A stretch of 12,229 nucleotides of DNA from an uncultured Eubacteriales bacterium (GCA_910586545.1 CAJUIQ010000041.1:1-12229); one strand, 5' to 3'; positions 1-8,222 are shown, counted from the stretch's first letter. Notes: generated by a model not told the origin, from the letters alone. Translations and numbers: made by a program.

Positions 1-891
1 TCCCGTACGGATATCGCCATATGTTATATGAAAGACAAAGCTGATACCGATTATGTGAAGCTTTTAACAAAAAAGCTGGAGAATATGGATACAGACGCTC
101 TTACCATGGGACATGAAAGCATTGCGGAGACTTTGATTCGTAAACGCTGGTACAATCCTTTTCCGAAAATACGGACAACAGAACGTCCGGATGCGGCTGC
201 GGCTTCTATACTGGAGGGAGATGTGATCCTTCTATGTGATAATAGCCCTGAAGCAATGATTTTGCCTACCTCAATTTTTGATTTTTTGCAGGAAACAGAC
301 GACTATTACTTTCCTCCGTTGACCGGAACCTATCTGCGTATTGTGCGGCAGCTTGTTTTTTGGTCTACCATGTTTGTTACGCCAATCTGGTATTTACTGC
401 TGATGCATCAAACAATTCTTCCAGAGTGGATACAATTTATTGTGCCGGCAGATTCAGGAGATTTGCCTATCATCCTACAGCTGTATCTGACGGAATTTAT
501 GATTGATGGTCTTAAATTGGCTTCCATGAATACGCCAAGCGTATTGTCTAATTCTCTATCTGTTGTGGGAGGGCTTATGCTCGGAGAATTTGCGGTGCAG
601 GTAGGATGGTTATGCTCCGATGTGATCTTATATATGGCTTTTGTGTCTATTGCAAACTTTACCCAATCATCCTACGAATTGGGATACGCATTCAAGTTTA
701 TGCGAATGCTGCTTTTGCTCTTTACGGCGCTTTTCAGCACATGGGGCTTTGTGGGAGGCGTCCTGCTTGTGATTATTTTAATTGCCACAAATAAAACAGT
801 TAACGGGAAACGGAGCTATCTCTATCCGTTTATTCCTTTCGATGGCAGAGCTCTTGCCAGACTGGTCTTTCGACTAAAAAAACGAAATTAG
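1..891 (+). CDS. spoVAF: SpoVAF-like GerA-family spore membrane protein (5' partial)
   Basis: The frame is open from base 1, so the gene starts outside the window; the ATG at 28 is internal. The 296 visible residues match the C-terminal part of the GerA germinant-receptor A-subunit family, which is usually near 490 residues. Family-typical pieces are RTDIAICY at the very start, an NPFP-x-IR-x-TERPDAAAA stretch, LLEGDVI-type beta sequence (here ILEGDVILLCD), PPLTGTYLRIVR before the first membrane helix, several later hydrophobic helices, SSYELGYA, and a YPFIPFDGRAL ending. That ending and the TERPD stretch resemble SpoVAF more than a GerAA/GerBA receptor subunit. SpoVAF acts in the inner spore membrane with SpoVA proteins in calcium dipicolinate movement and germination. 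The gene is the last of its transcription unit, since a terminator follows within a few bases. Assignment to SpoVAF rather than a receptor subunit is an inference; spoVAE upstream would settle it. Confidence 0.83.
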   Translation, partial: SRTDIAICYMKDKADTDYVKLLTKKLENMDTDALTMGHESIAETLIRKRWYNPFPKIRTTERPDAAAASILEGDVILLCDNSPEAMILPTSIFDFLQETDDYYFPPLTGTYLRIVRQLVFWSTMFVTPIWYLLLMHQTILPEWIQFIVPADSGDLPIILQLYLTEFMIDGLKLASMNTPSVLSNSLSVVGGLMLGEFAVQVGWLCSDVILYMAFVSIANFTQSSYELGYAFKFMRMLLLLFTALFSTWGFVGGVLLVIILIATNKTVNGKRSYLYPFIPFDGRALARLVFRLKKRN

Positions 892-893
892 TA

Positions 894-925
894 AAAAAGG
901 AGAAGATGGTACTCTTCTCCTTTTT
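894..925 (+). terminator. Rho-independent terminator after spoVAF-like gene
   Basis: A 13-bp perfect stem (894-906 with 913-925) closes a six-base loop. The stem is A-rich at its 5' foot and T-rich at its 3' foot, and the transcript continues into CTTT. It begins three bases after the stop codon, so it ends the sporulation unit and insulates rhaB. Confidence 0.9.
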
Positions 926-941
926 CTTTGCAAATTTCCCC

Positions 942-970
942 TTGGAAAATCTATGTAGCTATGGTATACT
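942..970 (+). promoter_or_regulatory. Predicted sigma-A promoter of rhaB
   Basis: TTGGAA (942-947), a 17-base spacer and TATACT (965-970), with a TGG extended -10 at 962-964. Transcription would begin near 977, leaving a leader of about 28 bases before the rhaB start. No obvious operator or catabolite-repression site was recognised. Spacing and position are good; the call is by eye only. Confidence 0.65.
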
Positions 971-1004
971 GATAAAAAAGATATGTACGAAAGGGGAAGA
1001 ACCC

Positions 1005-2480
1005 ATGAAAAAATATCTTGCTATTGACCTTGGAGCCTCTAGTGGACGGGGCATTTTGGGAATCATTGAGAACAATAAACTGAAGCTGCAGGAGCAGCAC
1101 AGATTTTCCAATGATCCGGTAGAAACGCCTACTGGCTTTTTTTGGGATACGTTGCGGCTTTTATTTGAAATAAAGACTTCCATAGCTAAGTGCGCAAGAG
1201 AAGGTGGACTGGATTCTATCGGGATTGATACCTGGGGAGTTGATTATGGATACATTGACGCCAGCGGTGCAATGCTTTCTCATTCTTATCAGTATAGAGA
1301 TTTGCGCACGACTCCTATGATTGATCAGGTGTATGGAAAAATTCCGTATGATGCCCTTTATAGAATTACCGGAATTGAATCTATGTCCTTCAACACCATT
1401 TTTCAGTTGGCCGCAGATTTGGAAAATCGTCCATGGCTGTTGAAAGTCGCAGATAAGCTTCTGCTTACGCCAGATCTTTTAGGATACTTTCTCACTGGGA
1501 AAATGGCCTCGGAATATACAATTGCCTCAACAACTGCGCTTTTAAACGCTTCTAAAAAAGAATATGATAGGGAAGCGCTGCATGCACTTGGCATTGACAG
1601 TGCGCTCTTCCCGCCTGTAGTGATGCCTGGCAGCGTTCTGGGAAAACTTCATGAAAAAATCGATTCCGACACAGGAAATACTGGCGCGACAGTAGTGAAT
1701 GTCTGCAGCCATGACACCGCAAGCGCGATTTTGGCAGTGCCTGCGAAAGAGGAAGATTTTCTGTACATATCCAGCGGAACTTGGTCCCTCATGGGAATTG
1801 AGTCGGAGCGACCGCTGATTACACCTGTATCACAAAAATACAGTTTTACCAATGAGGGCGGCGCATTTGGACGTATTAACGTTATGAAGAACATTATGGG
1901 GCTTTGGCTGATTCAAGAATCTCGGCGGCAATGGAGACGGGAAGGAAAAGAATACAGTTTCGATGAAATGTCTTCCGCGGCGTTTGCCGCAAAGCCTTTC
2001 CGTTCCATAATAGATCCAGATAACGCCATGTTTTCTCCAGCCGGAGACATGCCTGGTCGTATCCGGGAGTACTGCCGGAAAACTGGACAGCCGGTTCCGG
2101 AAAATATGGGCGCCGTCGTTCGCTGCATATTTGAAAGTCTCGCGCTGCGGTATCGCTGGACAGCCGAAAAACTAGAGGAGCTTTCCGGCAAAAAATATAC
2201 CTCCATTAATATTGTTGGCGGCGGTACAAAGGATAGCCTTCTCTGCCGTTTTGCGGCAGATGGTACCGGCAGAACCGTATATGCCGGTCCGGTGGAGGCC
2301 ACCGCAATTGGAAATATTATGATGCAGGCCTATGCAACAGGGGAAGTGAAGTCCTGTGAGGAAATTCGGAAAATTGTGCGCAATTCTTTTGATGTACAAG
2401 TGTACACGCCCAATCTAGCGCGCCAGGCAGAATGGGATGCGGCATATAAGCAATTTTGTGCGCTTGTAGATAATAATTGA
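1005..2480 (+). CDS. rhaB: Rhamnulokinase (FGGY-family sugar kinase)
   Basis: Predicted to phosphorylate L-rhamnulose to L-rhamnulose 1-phosphate with ATP, the second step of L-rhamnose breakdown in the cytoplasm. The 491-residue length is usual for RhaB. Visible motifs are DLGASSGR at 8-15 (first phosphate loop), DTWGVDYG at 75-82 (sugar side), SHDTASA at 235-241 containing the expected catalytic base Asp237, SSGTWSLMG at 256-264 (second phosphate loop), and NIVGGG at 402-407 (adenosine site). The ATG at 1005 was chosen because AAGGGGAA (991-998) sits at Shine-Dalgarno distance. An in-frame ATG at 906 lies inside the upstream terminator and before the promoter. The gene is alone in its unit: no rhaA, rhaD, transporter or regulator is visible. 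No clear intrinsic terminator follows. Another FGGY sugar substrate is possible, but the whole sequence reads as RhaB. Confidence 0.9.
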   Translation: MKKYLAIDLGASSGRGILGIIENNKLKLQEQHRFSNDPVETPTGFFWDTLRLLFEIKTSIAKCAREGGLDSIGIDTWGVDYGYIDASGAMLSHSYQYRDLRTTPMIDQVYGKIPYDALYRITGIESMSFNTIFQLAADLENRPWLLKVADKLLLTPDLLGYFLTGKMASEYTIASTTALLNASKKEYDREALHALGIDSALFPPVVMPGSVLGKLHEKIDSDTGNTGATVVNVCSHDTASAILAVPAKEEDFLYISSGTWSLMGIESERPLITPVSQKYSFTNEGGAFGRINVMKNIMGLWLIQESRRQWRREGKEYSFDEMSSAAFAAKPFRSIIDPDNAMFSPAGDMPGRIREYCRKTGQPVPENMGAVVRCIFESLALRYRWTAEKLEELSGKKYTSINIVGGGTKDSLLCRFAADGTGRTVYAGPVEATAIGNIMMQAYATGEVKSCEEIRKIVRNSFDVQVYTPNLARQAEWDAAYKQFCALVDNN

Positions 2481-2604
2481 TTAAATAGGGATCTTTACAT
2501 TGTGTTTATACTGAAAAGCGCATCTTTTGCGTGACAAATTCTTGTGCAAGCTGTAGAAAATCGTCTTTTTAGAGAGAACCCCTTCAAAAAAACGTAGAAA
2601 TCTG

Positions 2605-2633
2605 TTTCCATTTTTTCTGTTTTATGCTATACT
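2605..2633 (+). promoter_or_regulatory. Predicted sigma-A promoter of the prs operon
   Basis: TTTCCA (2605-2610), a 17-base spacer and TATACT (2628-2633), with a TGC extended -10 at 2625-2627. Transcription would start near 2640, giving a leader of roughly 73 bases before prs. The rest of the 2481-2712 gap shows no gene and no convincing rhaB terminator. Confidence 0.65.
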
Positions 2634-2645
2634 GTTGTTGTATTT

Positions 2646-2670
2646 CCGCCTTTAGAAGAGCAAGGTGCGG
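2646..2670 (+). other. Possible hairpin in the prs leader
   Basis: CCGCCTT (2646-2652) can pair with AAGG and CGG (2662-2665, 2668-2670), with a two-base bulge and a nine-base loop. It would lie just inside the predicted 5' leader of the prs transcript. It has no U-run after it, so it is not a terminator. It matches no riboswitch class I recognise and may be chance. Confidence 0.25.
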
Positions 2671-2712
2671 AGCATTTGTTTAGTTATTTTAAAATGGATC
2701 AAAAATTAAAGG

Positions 2713-3867
2713 ATGGTACAAAACAAGATGGAAAGTTTGTATGGAGAACTCGGTGTAATTGGAATGCGTGGATGCGAGGGCTTTGTATCTCAAGTAGACG
2801 CTTATCTACGGGAATGGAGACGGCACGATGACGATCAGGAATTTATCATGCGCGCCGACTGCCCCCGGTTTGGATCTGGAGAAGCGAAAGCGCTTTTGCA
2901 CGAATCTGCCCGTGGCCATGACGTATATATCATTTCTGACTGTTTTAACTATGCCGAAAAATACAAAATGCAGGGTATGATGGTTCCCATGAGCCCAGAC
3001 GACCATTTTGCAGACCTCAAACGGGTAATTGCGGCAATTGCCGGTAAGGCTTCCCGTATCTCCGTAATTATGCCAATGCTATATGAAGGACGGCAACACA
3101 GAAAAGCGTCGCGTGAATCTTTGGACTGTGCTCTGGCCCTTCAGGATTTGGTGAATATGGGCGTTTCCAATATTGTTACTTTCGATGCACATGACCCCAG
3201 AGTACAAAATGCAATCCCACTCCACGGCTTTGATAATGTTCGGCCTTCCTATCAAATGCTGAAAGCGCTTGTGCGTGCATATCCGGATATTTCTTTGACA
3301 AAAGATGATATTATGTTTATCTCTCCAGATGAAGGCGCTATGTCCCGAAGCATGTACTATTCCTCTGTTATGGGCGTAGAACTAGGCATGTTTTATAAAC
3401 GAAGAAATTATTCCATTATTATAGATGGAAAAAATCCTATTGAGGCCCATGAATATCTGGGAAGAAGTGTAGAGGGGAAGGACGTCATCGTTGTAGACGA
3501 TATGATTTCCTCTGGCGACTCTATTCTGGATGTATCCGAACAGCTCAAGGAAAAGGGCGCCCGCAGAGTTTTCCTATTTACAACTTTTGGTCTGTTTGTT
3601 TCCGGCCCGGAAGTATTCGACAGAGCATATGAAAAAGGAATCTTCAACAAAGTATTTACTACCAACCTAATCTATACCAGTCCTGAGGTTACCTCTAGAG
3701 AGTGGTATGAAAGTGTTAATATGTGCAAATATGTAGCATATATTATTGATACCTTAAATCACAATCAGTCTATTTCTTCTCTGCTGGATCCTGTTACTAG
3801 AATTCATAAAATTATGGATAGACAGGCTGCGAAAGCTGCCCAGCAATTGAGTATTTCTGAAAAATAA
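2713..3867 (+). CDS. prs: Ribose-phosphate pyrophosphokinase, long divergent form
   Basis: Makes 5-phosphoribosyl-1-pyrophosphate (PRPP) from ribose 5-phosphate and ATP, feeding purine, pyrimidine, histidine and NAD synthesis. Two phosphoribosyltransferase-type halves are visible: RFGSGE at 52-57, RGHDVYII at 67-74, an MLYEGRQHRK segment at 122-131 in place of the usual PY-x-x-YARQDRK, FDAH at 157-160, ISPDEGA at 203-209, FYKRR at 227-231, and the PRPP-binding loop VVDDMISSGDS at 260-270. At 384 residues it is some 65 longer than classical Prs, with extra sequence at both ends, and the loop lacks the classical DTAGT. The start is uncertain. The ATG at 2713 abuts AAAGG with no spacer, while the ATG at 2728 is about 15 bases downstream of it; a stop at 2707 rules out anything earlier. 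First gene of the operon, 24 bases before argS. Confidence 0.85.
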   Translation: MVQNKMESLYGELGVIGMRGCEGFVSQVDAYLREWRRHDDDQEFIMRADCPRFGSGEAKALLHESARGHDVYIISDCFNYAEKYKMQGMMVPMSPDDHFADLKRVIAAIAGKASRISVIMPMLYEGRQHRKASRESLDCALALQDLVNMGVSNIVTFDAHDPRVQNAIPLHGFDNVRPSYQMLKALVRAYPDISLTKDDIMFISPDEGAMSRSMYYSSVMGVELGMFYKRRNYSIIIDGKNPIEAHEYLGRSVEGKDVIVVDDMISSGDSILDVSEQLKEKGARRVFLFTTFGLFVSGPEVFDRAYEKGIFNKVFTTNLIYTSPEVTSREWYESVNMCKYVAYIIDTLNHNQSISSLLDPVTRIHKIMDRQAAKAAQQLSISEK

Positions 3868-3891
3868 AACCTACGAAAGGAATACAGGTGC

Positions 3892-5604
3892 ATGCTGACA
3901 TTAAAAAAACACATATCCGAAATCCTTGAACATGCAATTCATGAGCAGTTCGGCGCTGATTCTTTGACAGCGGATGATATTTGTTCTATGCTGGAATATC
4001 CTCCGGACAGTGCAATGGGGGACCTGGCGTTGCCTTGCTTCAAGCTAAGCAAGATTTTAAAAATGGCTCCGCCCAAAATCGCCGCATCTTTATGTGACGC
4101 TCTGTCTGGACATGAAACGCTTTGCAGCGCTTTGGTACAAGGCGGATACCTGAATATCTGTATTGCACCAGTATATCTCATCGAATCTATTCTTGCACAA
4201 ATTGAAACGGATGGGGAAAAGTATGGATCCAGCAATCAGGGAGCCGGCAAAACGGTGGTGCTGGATTATGCCTCTCCTAATATAGCCAAGCCCTTTCATA
4301 TCGGCCATCTTGGAACAACAGTGATTGGCCATTCCCTCAAGCTTCTTCATGAATTTGCGGGATATCATTGTGTAGGTATCAATCATTTGGGAGACTGGGG
4401 CACACAGTTTGGCAAGCTGATCGTAGCATATCGTAAGTGGGGTAGTCGTGAAAATATCGAAGCTGGCGGCATTGACGCGTTGGTAGAGCTTTATGTGAAA
4501 TTTCATGCTGAAGCGGACAAGGATGACAGTCTAAATCAGGCGGCCAGAGACGAATTCAAAAAATTAGAAGAAAACGATGCGGACAATATTGCGCTGTGGA
4601 AGTGGTTCATTGATATATCCAACAGGGAATACGACGTTACATTTGCCCAACTGGGTATTACTTTTGACAGCTACGCAGGGGAAAGCTTTTATACAGACAA
4701 AATGCCAGAGCAGGTAGAGAAAATGCGGGAGAAAAATCTCCTGGTAATCGACGACGGCGCTTCCATCGTAGACCTTTCTGATTATAATATGCCTCCCTGT
4801 TTGATTCTCAAGCGGGATGGCGGGACTTTATATCCTACAAGGGATATTGCTGCAGCCGTATATAGAAAACGCACCTACGACTTTGACAAATGTATCTATA
4901 TCACCTCGGCCGGACAAAGTTTGCATTTTGCCCAGTGGTTCAAGGTGGTAGAGTTGATGGGATACGACTGGTTTCATCAACTGGTACATGTGCCTTATGG
5001 AACAGTGAGCATCGGCGGAGAAAAGCTGGCTACTCGTACCGGTAATGTTGTGCTACTGAAAAAACTGTTTGCACAGGCAATTGAGAAAGTACGTACACGA
5101 ATCGAAGAAAAAAATCCTGGACTTGCTGATAAAGATGCAGTTGCAGAGGCTGTAGGTGTAGGCGCTGTAGTCTTTCACTATCTTTACAACAGCCGAATCA
5201 AGGATATCAACTTTGTAATGGAAGACGCGCTCAGCTTTGAAGGCAATACTGGACCTTATGCGCAGTATACCTATGCCCGTACTTGCAGCGTGTTAGAAAA
5301 AGCGGGAGAAATTCCAGAGATAGACGCAAAGATTACTGCAGCGGAGGAAGGGGAGGTTTTGAAGATTCTTTCTCGATTCCCGGAAAAAGTACAGACTGCT
5401 TTGGTGGAATATGAGCCTTCTGTGATTACCCGATATGCGATTGAACTTTGCACTGCGTTTAATCGGTTCTACCACAATTGTCCTATTCTTACAGCAGAGG
5501 ATGAAGCGGTTCGCGCAACACGGCTGCGGATTACTAAGGCATGCGGTATTGTGATCAAAAGTGCGTTGCGTCTCATTTGCCTGCGCACGCCGGAAAAAAT
5601 ATAA
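3892..5604 (+). CDS. argS: Arginyl-tRNA synthetase
   Basis: Class I synthetase that charges tRNA-Arg with arginine. The 570 residues fit the family. In order: an N-terminal tRNA D-loop recognition domain (about 1-115), the SPNIAKPFHIGHL signature at 128-140 containing HIGH (136-139), NHLGDWGTQFGKL at 164-176, the nucleotide-fold core, a KMSKS-equivalent EKLATRTGN at 377-385, and an all-helical DALR anticodon-binding domain from about 449 (FEGNTGPYAQYTYAR) to the LRTPEKI end. The KMSKS loop is degenerate, as is common in ArgS, where a lysine ahead of HIGH is thought to compensate; here that is K133. AAAGG around 3875 and GGTG close to the ATG provide ribosome binding. It sits 24 bases after prs and 32 before yebC, so it is very probably cotranscribed. 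Confidence 0.95.
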   Translation: MLTLKKHISEILEHAIHEQFGADSLTADDICSMLEYPPDSAMGDLALPCFKLSKILKMAPPKIAASLCDALSGHETLCSALVQGGYLNICIAPVYLIESILAQIETDGEKYGSSNQGAGKTVVLDYASPNIAKPFHIGHLGTTVIGHSLKLLHEFAGYHCVGINHLGDWGTQFGKLIVAYRKWGSRENIEAGGIDALVELYVKFHAEADKDDSLNQAARDEFKKLEENDADNIALWKWFIDISNREYDVTFAQLGITFDSYAGESFYTDKMPEQVEKMREKNLLVIDDGASIVDLSDYNMPPCLILKRDGGTLYPTRDIAAAVYRKRTYDFDKCIYITSAGQSLHFAQWFKVVELMGYDWFHQLVHVPYGTVSIGGEKLATRTGNVVLLKKLFAQAIEKVRTRIEEKNPGLADKDAVAEAVGVGAVVFHYLYNSRIKDINFVMEDALSFEGNTGPYAQYTYARTCSVLEKAGEIPEIDAKITAAEEGEVLKILSRFPEKVQTALVEYEPSVITRYAIELCTAFNRFYHNCPILTAEDEAVRATRLRITKACGIVIKSALRLICLRTPEKI

Positions 5605-5636
5605 TTTGTCGCTTTGACGACTGATAGGAGAGCTTT

Positions 5637-6365
5637 ATGTCAGGACATAGTAAATGGAGCAACATAAAAAATAAAAAAGAAAAAACAGACGCCCAGCGGG
5701 GGAAGATTTTTACAAAGATTGGCAAAGAAATAGCCATTGCTGTGCGCGCGGGCGGCCCAGATCCTGCATCCAACAATAAGCTGCGGGATGCAATTGCAAA
5801 AGCGAAATCCAATAATGTGCCAAACGATAATATTGAGCGGGCAATCAAAAAAGCTTCCGGCGCTGACGCTGTAAGCTATGAAGAAATCACTTATGAAGGA
5901 TACGGCCCGTCTGGTGTTGCAGTAATCGTTACCACAGCAACGGACAATAGAAATCGTACCGGCGGGGAAGTGCGCCATTTCTTTGACAAATACGGCGGGA
6001 ATTTGGGACAAAGCGGCTGCGTATCCTTTATGTTTGACGACAAAGGCGTTATTATTATTGAGAAAACGGACAGCATTGATGAGGACGCTCTGATGGAAGC
6101 AGCCCTGGAAGCTGGCGCCGCAGATTTTGCAGGAGATGAAGACGTATATGAAATCTATACGGAGCTTTCCGATTTATCTGCTGTTCAGGATGCGTTAGCT
6201 GGCGCAGGTTACACGATCCTTTCTGCTGAAATGGATAAGATACCGCAAAACTATATTACTTTGACTGCAGAAGAAGATATTAAAAATATGAATCTGCTTT
6301 TGGAGCATTTGGACGACAACGACGATGTACAAAATGTATACCACAACTGGGAAAACTGTGACTAA
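5637..6365 (+). CDS. yebC: YebC/PmpR/TACO1-family protein
   Basis: A 242-residue three-domain protein of the universal YebC/TACO1 family. The N-terminal hallmark MSGHSKWSNIK is intact (1-11), followed by RGKIFTKIGKEI (21-32), VPNDNIERAIKKA (61-73), YEGYGPSGVAVIV (86-98) and TDNRNRT (102-108); the C-terminal half is acidic. Family members were first described as DNA-binding transcription regulators (PmpR, YebC). More recent work on YebC and mitochondrial TACO1 points to relief of ribosome stalling at proline-rich sequences. Which role applies here cannot be read from sequence. TAGGAG (5625-5630), six bases before the ATG, fixes the start. In many Bacillota and other bacteria yebC lies near ruvC; here it lies between argS and lgt, within one apparent operon. 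Confidence 0.93.
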   Translation: MSGHSKWSNIKNKKEKTDAQRGKIFTKIGKEIAIAVRAGGPDPASNNKLRDAIAKAKSNNVPNDNIERAIKKASGADAVSYEEITYEGYGPSGVAVIVTTATDNRNRTGGEVRHFFDKYGGNLGQSGCVSFMFDDKGVIIIEKTDSIDEDALMEAALEAGAADFAGDEDVYEIYTELSDLSAVQDALAGAGYTILSAEMDKIPQNYITLTAEEDIKNMNLLLEHLDDNDDVQNVYHNWENCD

Positions 6366-6391
6366 TTGCCATAGGAAGGGAGTCTGTGCGT

Positions 6392-7378
6392 ATGTATGAA
6401 ATTTCTTTTCCCGGGCTTGGAATAGACGGGTTTACAATTAAGAGTGTTGCTTTTACCATTTTTGGCAAAGATATCATGTGGTATGGGATTTTAATCTGTA
6501 TCGGTATGATTTTGGCGTATTTGTACGCACATTCCCGCGCCAAATTTGAAGGTGTTAAAACAGACGATTTGTTAGATCTGGGCTTTTTTGTAATACTATT
6601 TGGTATTGTGGGCGCAAGACTATACTATGTTCTTTTTGCTCCCACCAGTTTTGTTGCTACAGGCGGCTCCTTCTGGGAAAATATTTGGGATACTATTGTA
6701 AATGTTGTTTCTATATGGAACGGGGGACTTGCCATATTCGGAGGCATTCTTGCCGGATTTATTACAGCGCTTGTAGTGGCAAGAATCAAAAAAATTCACT
6801 TTCCAGTAATTGCAGATATCCTTGCGCCTTCTGTTATGATTGGCCAAATCATTGGACGTTGGGGCAACTTTATGAATGCGGAGGCGTATGGCGGCGAAAC
6901 TACCGTTCCTTGGCGTATGGGAATCAAACGAATTTCTGCCGAGGGCTTGTACACTTCCAGTATAGAGGTACATCCTACATTCCTATATGAATCCTTGTGG
7001 AATCTAATTGGATTTGTATTGATTGCAATTTTTTATAAAAAGAAAAAATTTAACGGACAGATATTTTACTTTTATATGATTTGGTACGGTCTGGGTCGTA
7101 CCATGATTGAAGGACTGCGCAGTGACAGTCTGTATATCGCGGGCAATGAAAATCTGCGTGTGTCTCAAATTTTGGCTGCCATTGTATGCGTAATAGGCGT
7201 TGCCTTGATGACGATCAACCTTCTAAAGCTTAAGAAAACGGCCTCTATACCTGACGCAGACGACACAGAAGCGCCCGATGATATCTTCACAAAAGATGTG
7301 CAGGAAAAGATAGCGTCAGAAACACAGAAAACCAATACTTCACAAGGAGAAATAAAAGATGGCGGCAAGGATCATTGA
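6392..7378 (+). CDS. lgt: Prolipoprotein diacylglyceryl transferase
   Basis: Membrane enzyme that moves diacylglycerol from phosphatidylglycerol to the lipobox cysteine of prolipoproteins, the first step of lipoprotein maturation. About seven hydrophobic helices are visible. Key motifs are SIWNGGLAIFGG at 107-118, the Lgt signature GRWGNFMNAEAYGG at 155-168, HPTFLYES at 194-201, and GLGRTMIEGLRSDSL at 233-247 with the expected arginines. The position held by histidine in the E. coli and B. subtilis HGG motif is Phe116 here. After the last helix there is an unusual acidic, hydrophilic tail (about 283-328), making the protein longer than typical (260-290). The ATG at 6392 is preferred because AAGGGAG (6376-6382) is nine bases away; a GTG at 6386 is only three bases away. 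The 3' end overlaps folD by 20 bases. Confidence 0.92.
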   Translation: MYEISFPGLGIDGFTIKSVAFTIFGKDIMWYGILICIGMILAYLYAHSRAKFEGVKTDDLLDLGFFVILFGIVGARLYYVLFAPTSFVATGGSFWENIWDTIVNVVSIWNGGLAIFGGILAGFITALVVARIKKIHFPVIADILAPSVMIGQIIGRWGNFMNAEAYGGETTVPWRMGIKRISAEGLYTSSIEVHPTFLYESLWNLIGFVLIAIFYKKKKFNGQIFYFYMIWYGLGRTMIEGLRSDSLYIAGNENLRVSQILAAIVCVIGVALMTINLLKLKKTASIPDADDTEAPDDIFTKDVQEKIASETQKTNTSQGEIKDGGKDH

Positions 7379-8222
7379 CGGAAAAAAAATTGCAGGTCTG
7401 ACGCGTGCGGATATTGCGGCAAGAGCCGCAAGGCTGGAAGCAGAAACTGGTGTAAAACCGGGACTTGCTGTGATTATAGTTGGAGACGATCCGGCCTCTC
7501 AGGTGTACGTACGCAATAAAAAGCGGGCATGTGAAGAAGCTGGTATGTATTCTGTAGTAATTGAGATGCCTGCAGATACAACCCAGGCGGAATTGATGGA
7601 ACAAATCGAACAGCTGAAAAAGGATGAAAAAATCCATGGAATTTTGGTTCAACTACCACTTCCGAAGCATCTGGACGAGGATGCCGTTATCGCGGCGATT
7701 CCACCGGAAAAGGACGTGGATGCCTTTCATCCGGCCAATACCGGTAAAATCATGATCGGGGACTATGATTTTCTCCCCTGTACTCCTGCCGGCGTTATGA
7801 AGCTGCTGGAATATGAAGGTATAGAAATTGCTGGCAAGGAGTGTGTAGTCGTTGGAAGAAGCAATATTGTGGGCAAACCCCAGGCAATGCTTCTGCTTCA
7901 TGCAAACGGAACAGTTACAGTTTGCCACTCCAAAACAAAGGACTTGGCAGAGGTTACAAGGAGAGCAGACATTCTTGTAGTGGCTATTGGCAGAGCAAAC
8001 TTTATTACAGGAGATATGATCAAACCTGGCGCTGTAGTCATTGACGTAGGTATGAATCGTTTGGAAGACAAAAAACTTTGTGGAGATGTGGATTTCGCTT
8101 CCTGCAGTCAGGTAGCTGGCGCTATCACTCCAGTACCAGGCGGGGTAGGTCCTATGACCATCACTATGCTTTTAGAAAATACCTTGACCGCTGCAAAAAA
8201 GGCAGCTAGTAAAAAATTGTAA
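7359..8222 (+). CDS. folD: Methylenetetrahydrofolate dehydrogenase/cyclohydrolase
   Basis: Bifunctional cytoplasmic enzyme that interconverts 5,10-methylene-, methenyl- and 10-formyl-tetrahydrofolate, supplying formyl groups for purines and initiator Met-tRNA. The 287 residues match the family. Visible are Tyr50 and the catalytic Lys54 in YVRNKKRACEE, VQLPLP at 97-102, KDVDAFHP at 118-125, the nucleotide-binding VVGRSNIVGKP at 164-174, VIDVG at 227-231, and the diagnostic PGGVGPMT at 260-267. AAGGAG near 7344 lies inside the lgt coding sequence and serves the ATG at 7359, so translation may be coupled to lgt. Last gene of the prs operon. No terminator is visible before the rplU promoter, which begins seven bases after the stop. 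Confidence 0.96.
   Translation: MAARIIDGKKIAGLTRADIAARAARLEAETGVKPGLAVIIVGDDPASQVYVRNKKRACEEAGMYSVVIEMPADTTQAELMEQIEQLKKDEKIHGILVQLPLPKHLDEDAVIAAIPPEKDVDAFHPANTGKIMIGDYDFLPCTPAGVMKLLEYEGIEIAGKECVVVGRSNIVGKPQAMLLLHANGTVTVCHSKTKDLAEVTRRADILVVAIGRANFITGDMIKPGAVVIDVGMNRLEDKKLCGDVDFASCSQVAGAITPVPGGVGPMTITMLLENTLTAAKKAASKKL

Noticed and set aside
906..1004. N-terminal extension of rhaB from the ATG at 906
   Set aside because: It starts inside the upstream terminator and before the promoter; the ATG at 1005 has a proper ribosome site and gives the normal RhaB N-terminus.
1913..2302. 129-codon open frame on the minus strand within rhaB
   Set aside because: It is a shadow of rhaB codon usage; the plus-strand kinase motifs run through the whole stretch.
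2494..2512. TTTACA and TATACT in the rhaB-prs gap as a promoter
   Set aside because: The two hexamers are only seven bases apart, and no other -35 fits the TATACT.
4090..4506. 138-codon open frame on the minus strand within argS
   Set aside because: It is wholly antisense to a well-supported argS, has no known motif and no convincing ribosome site.
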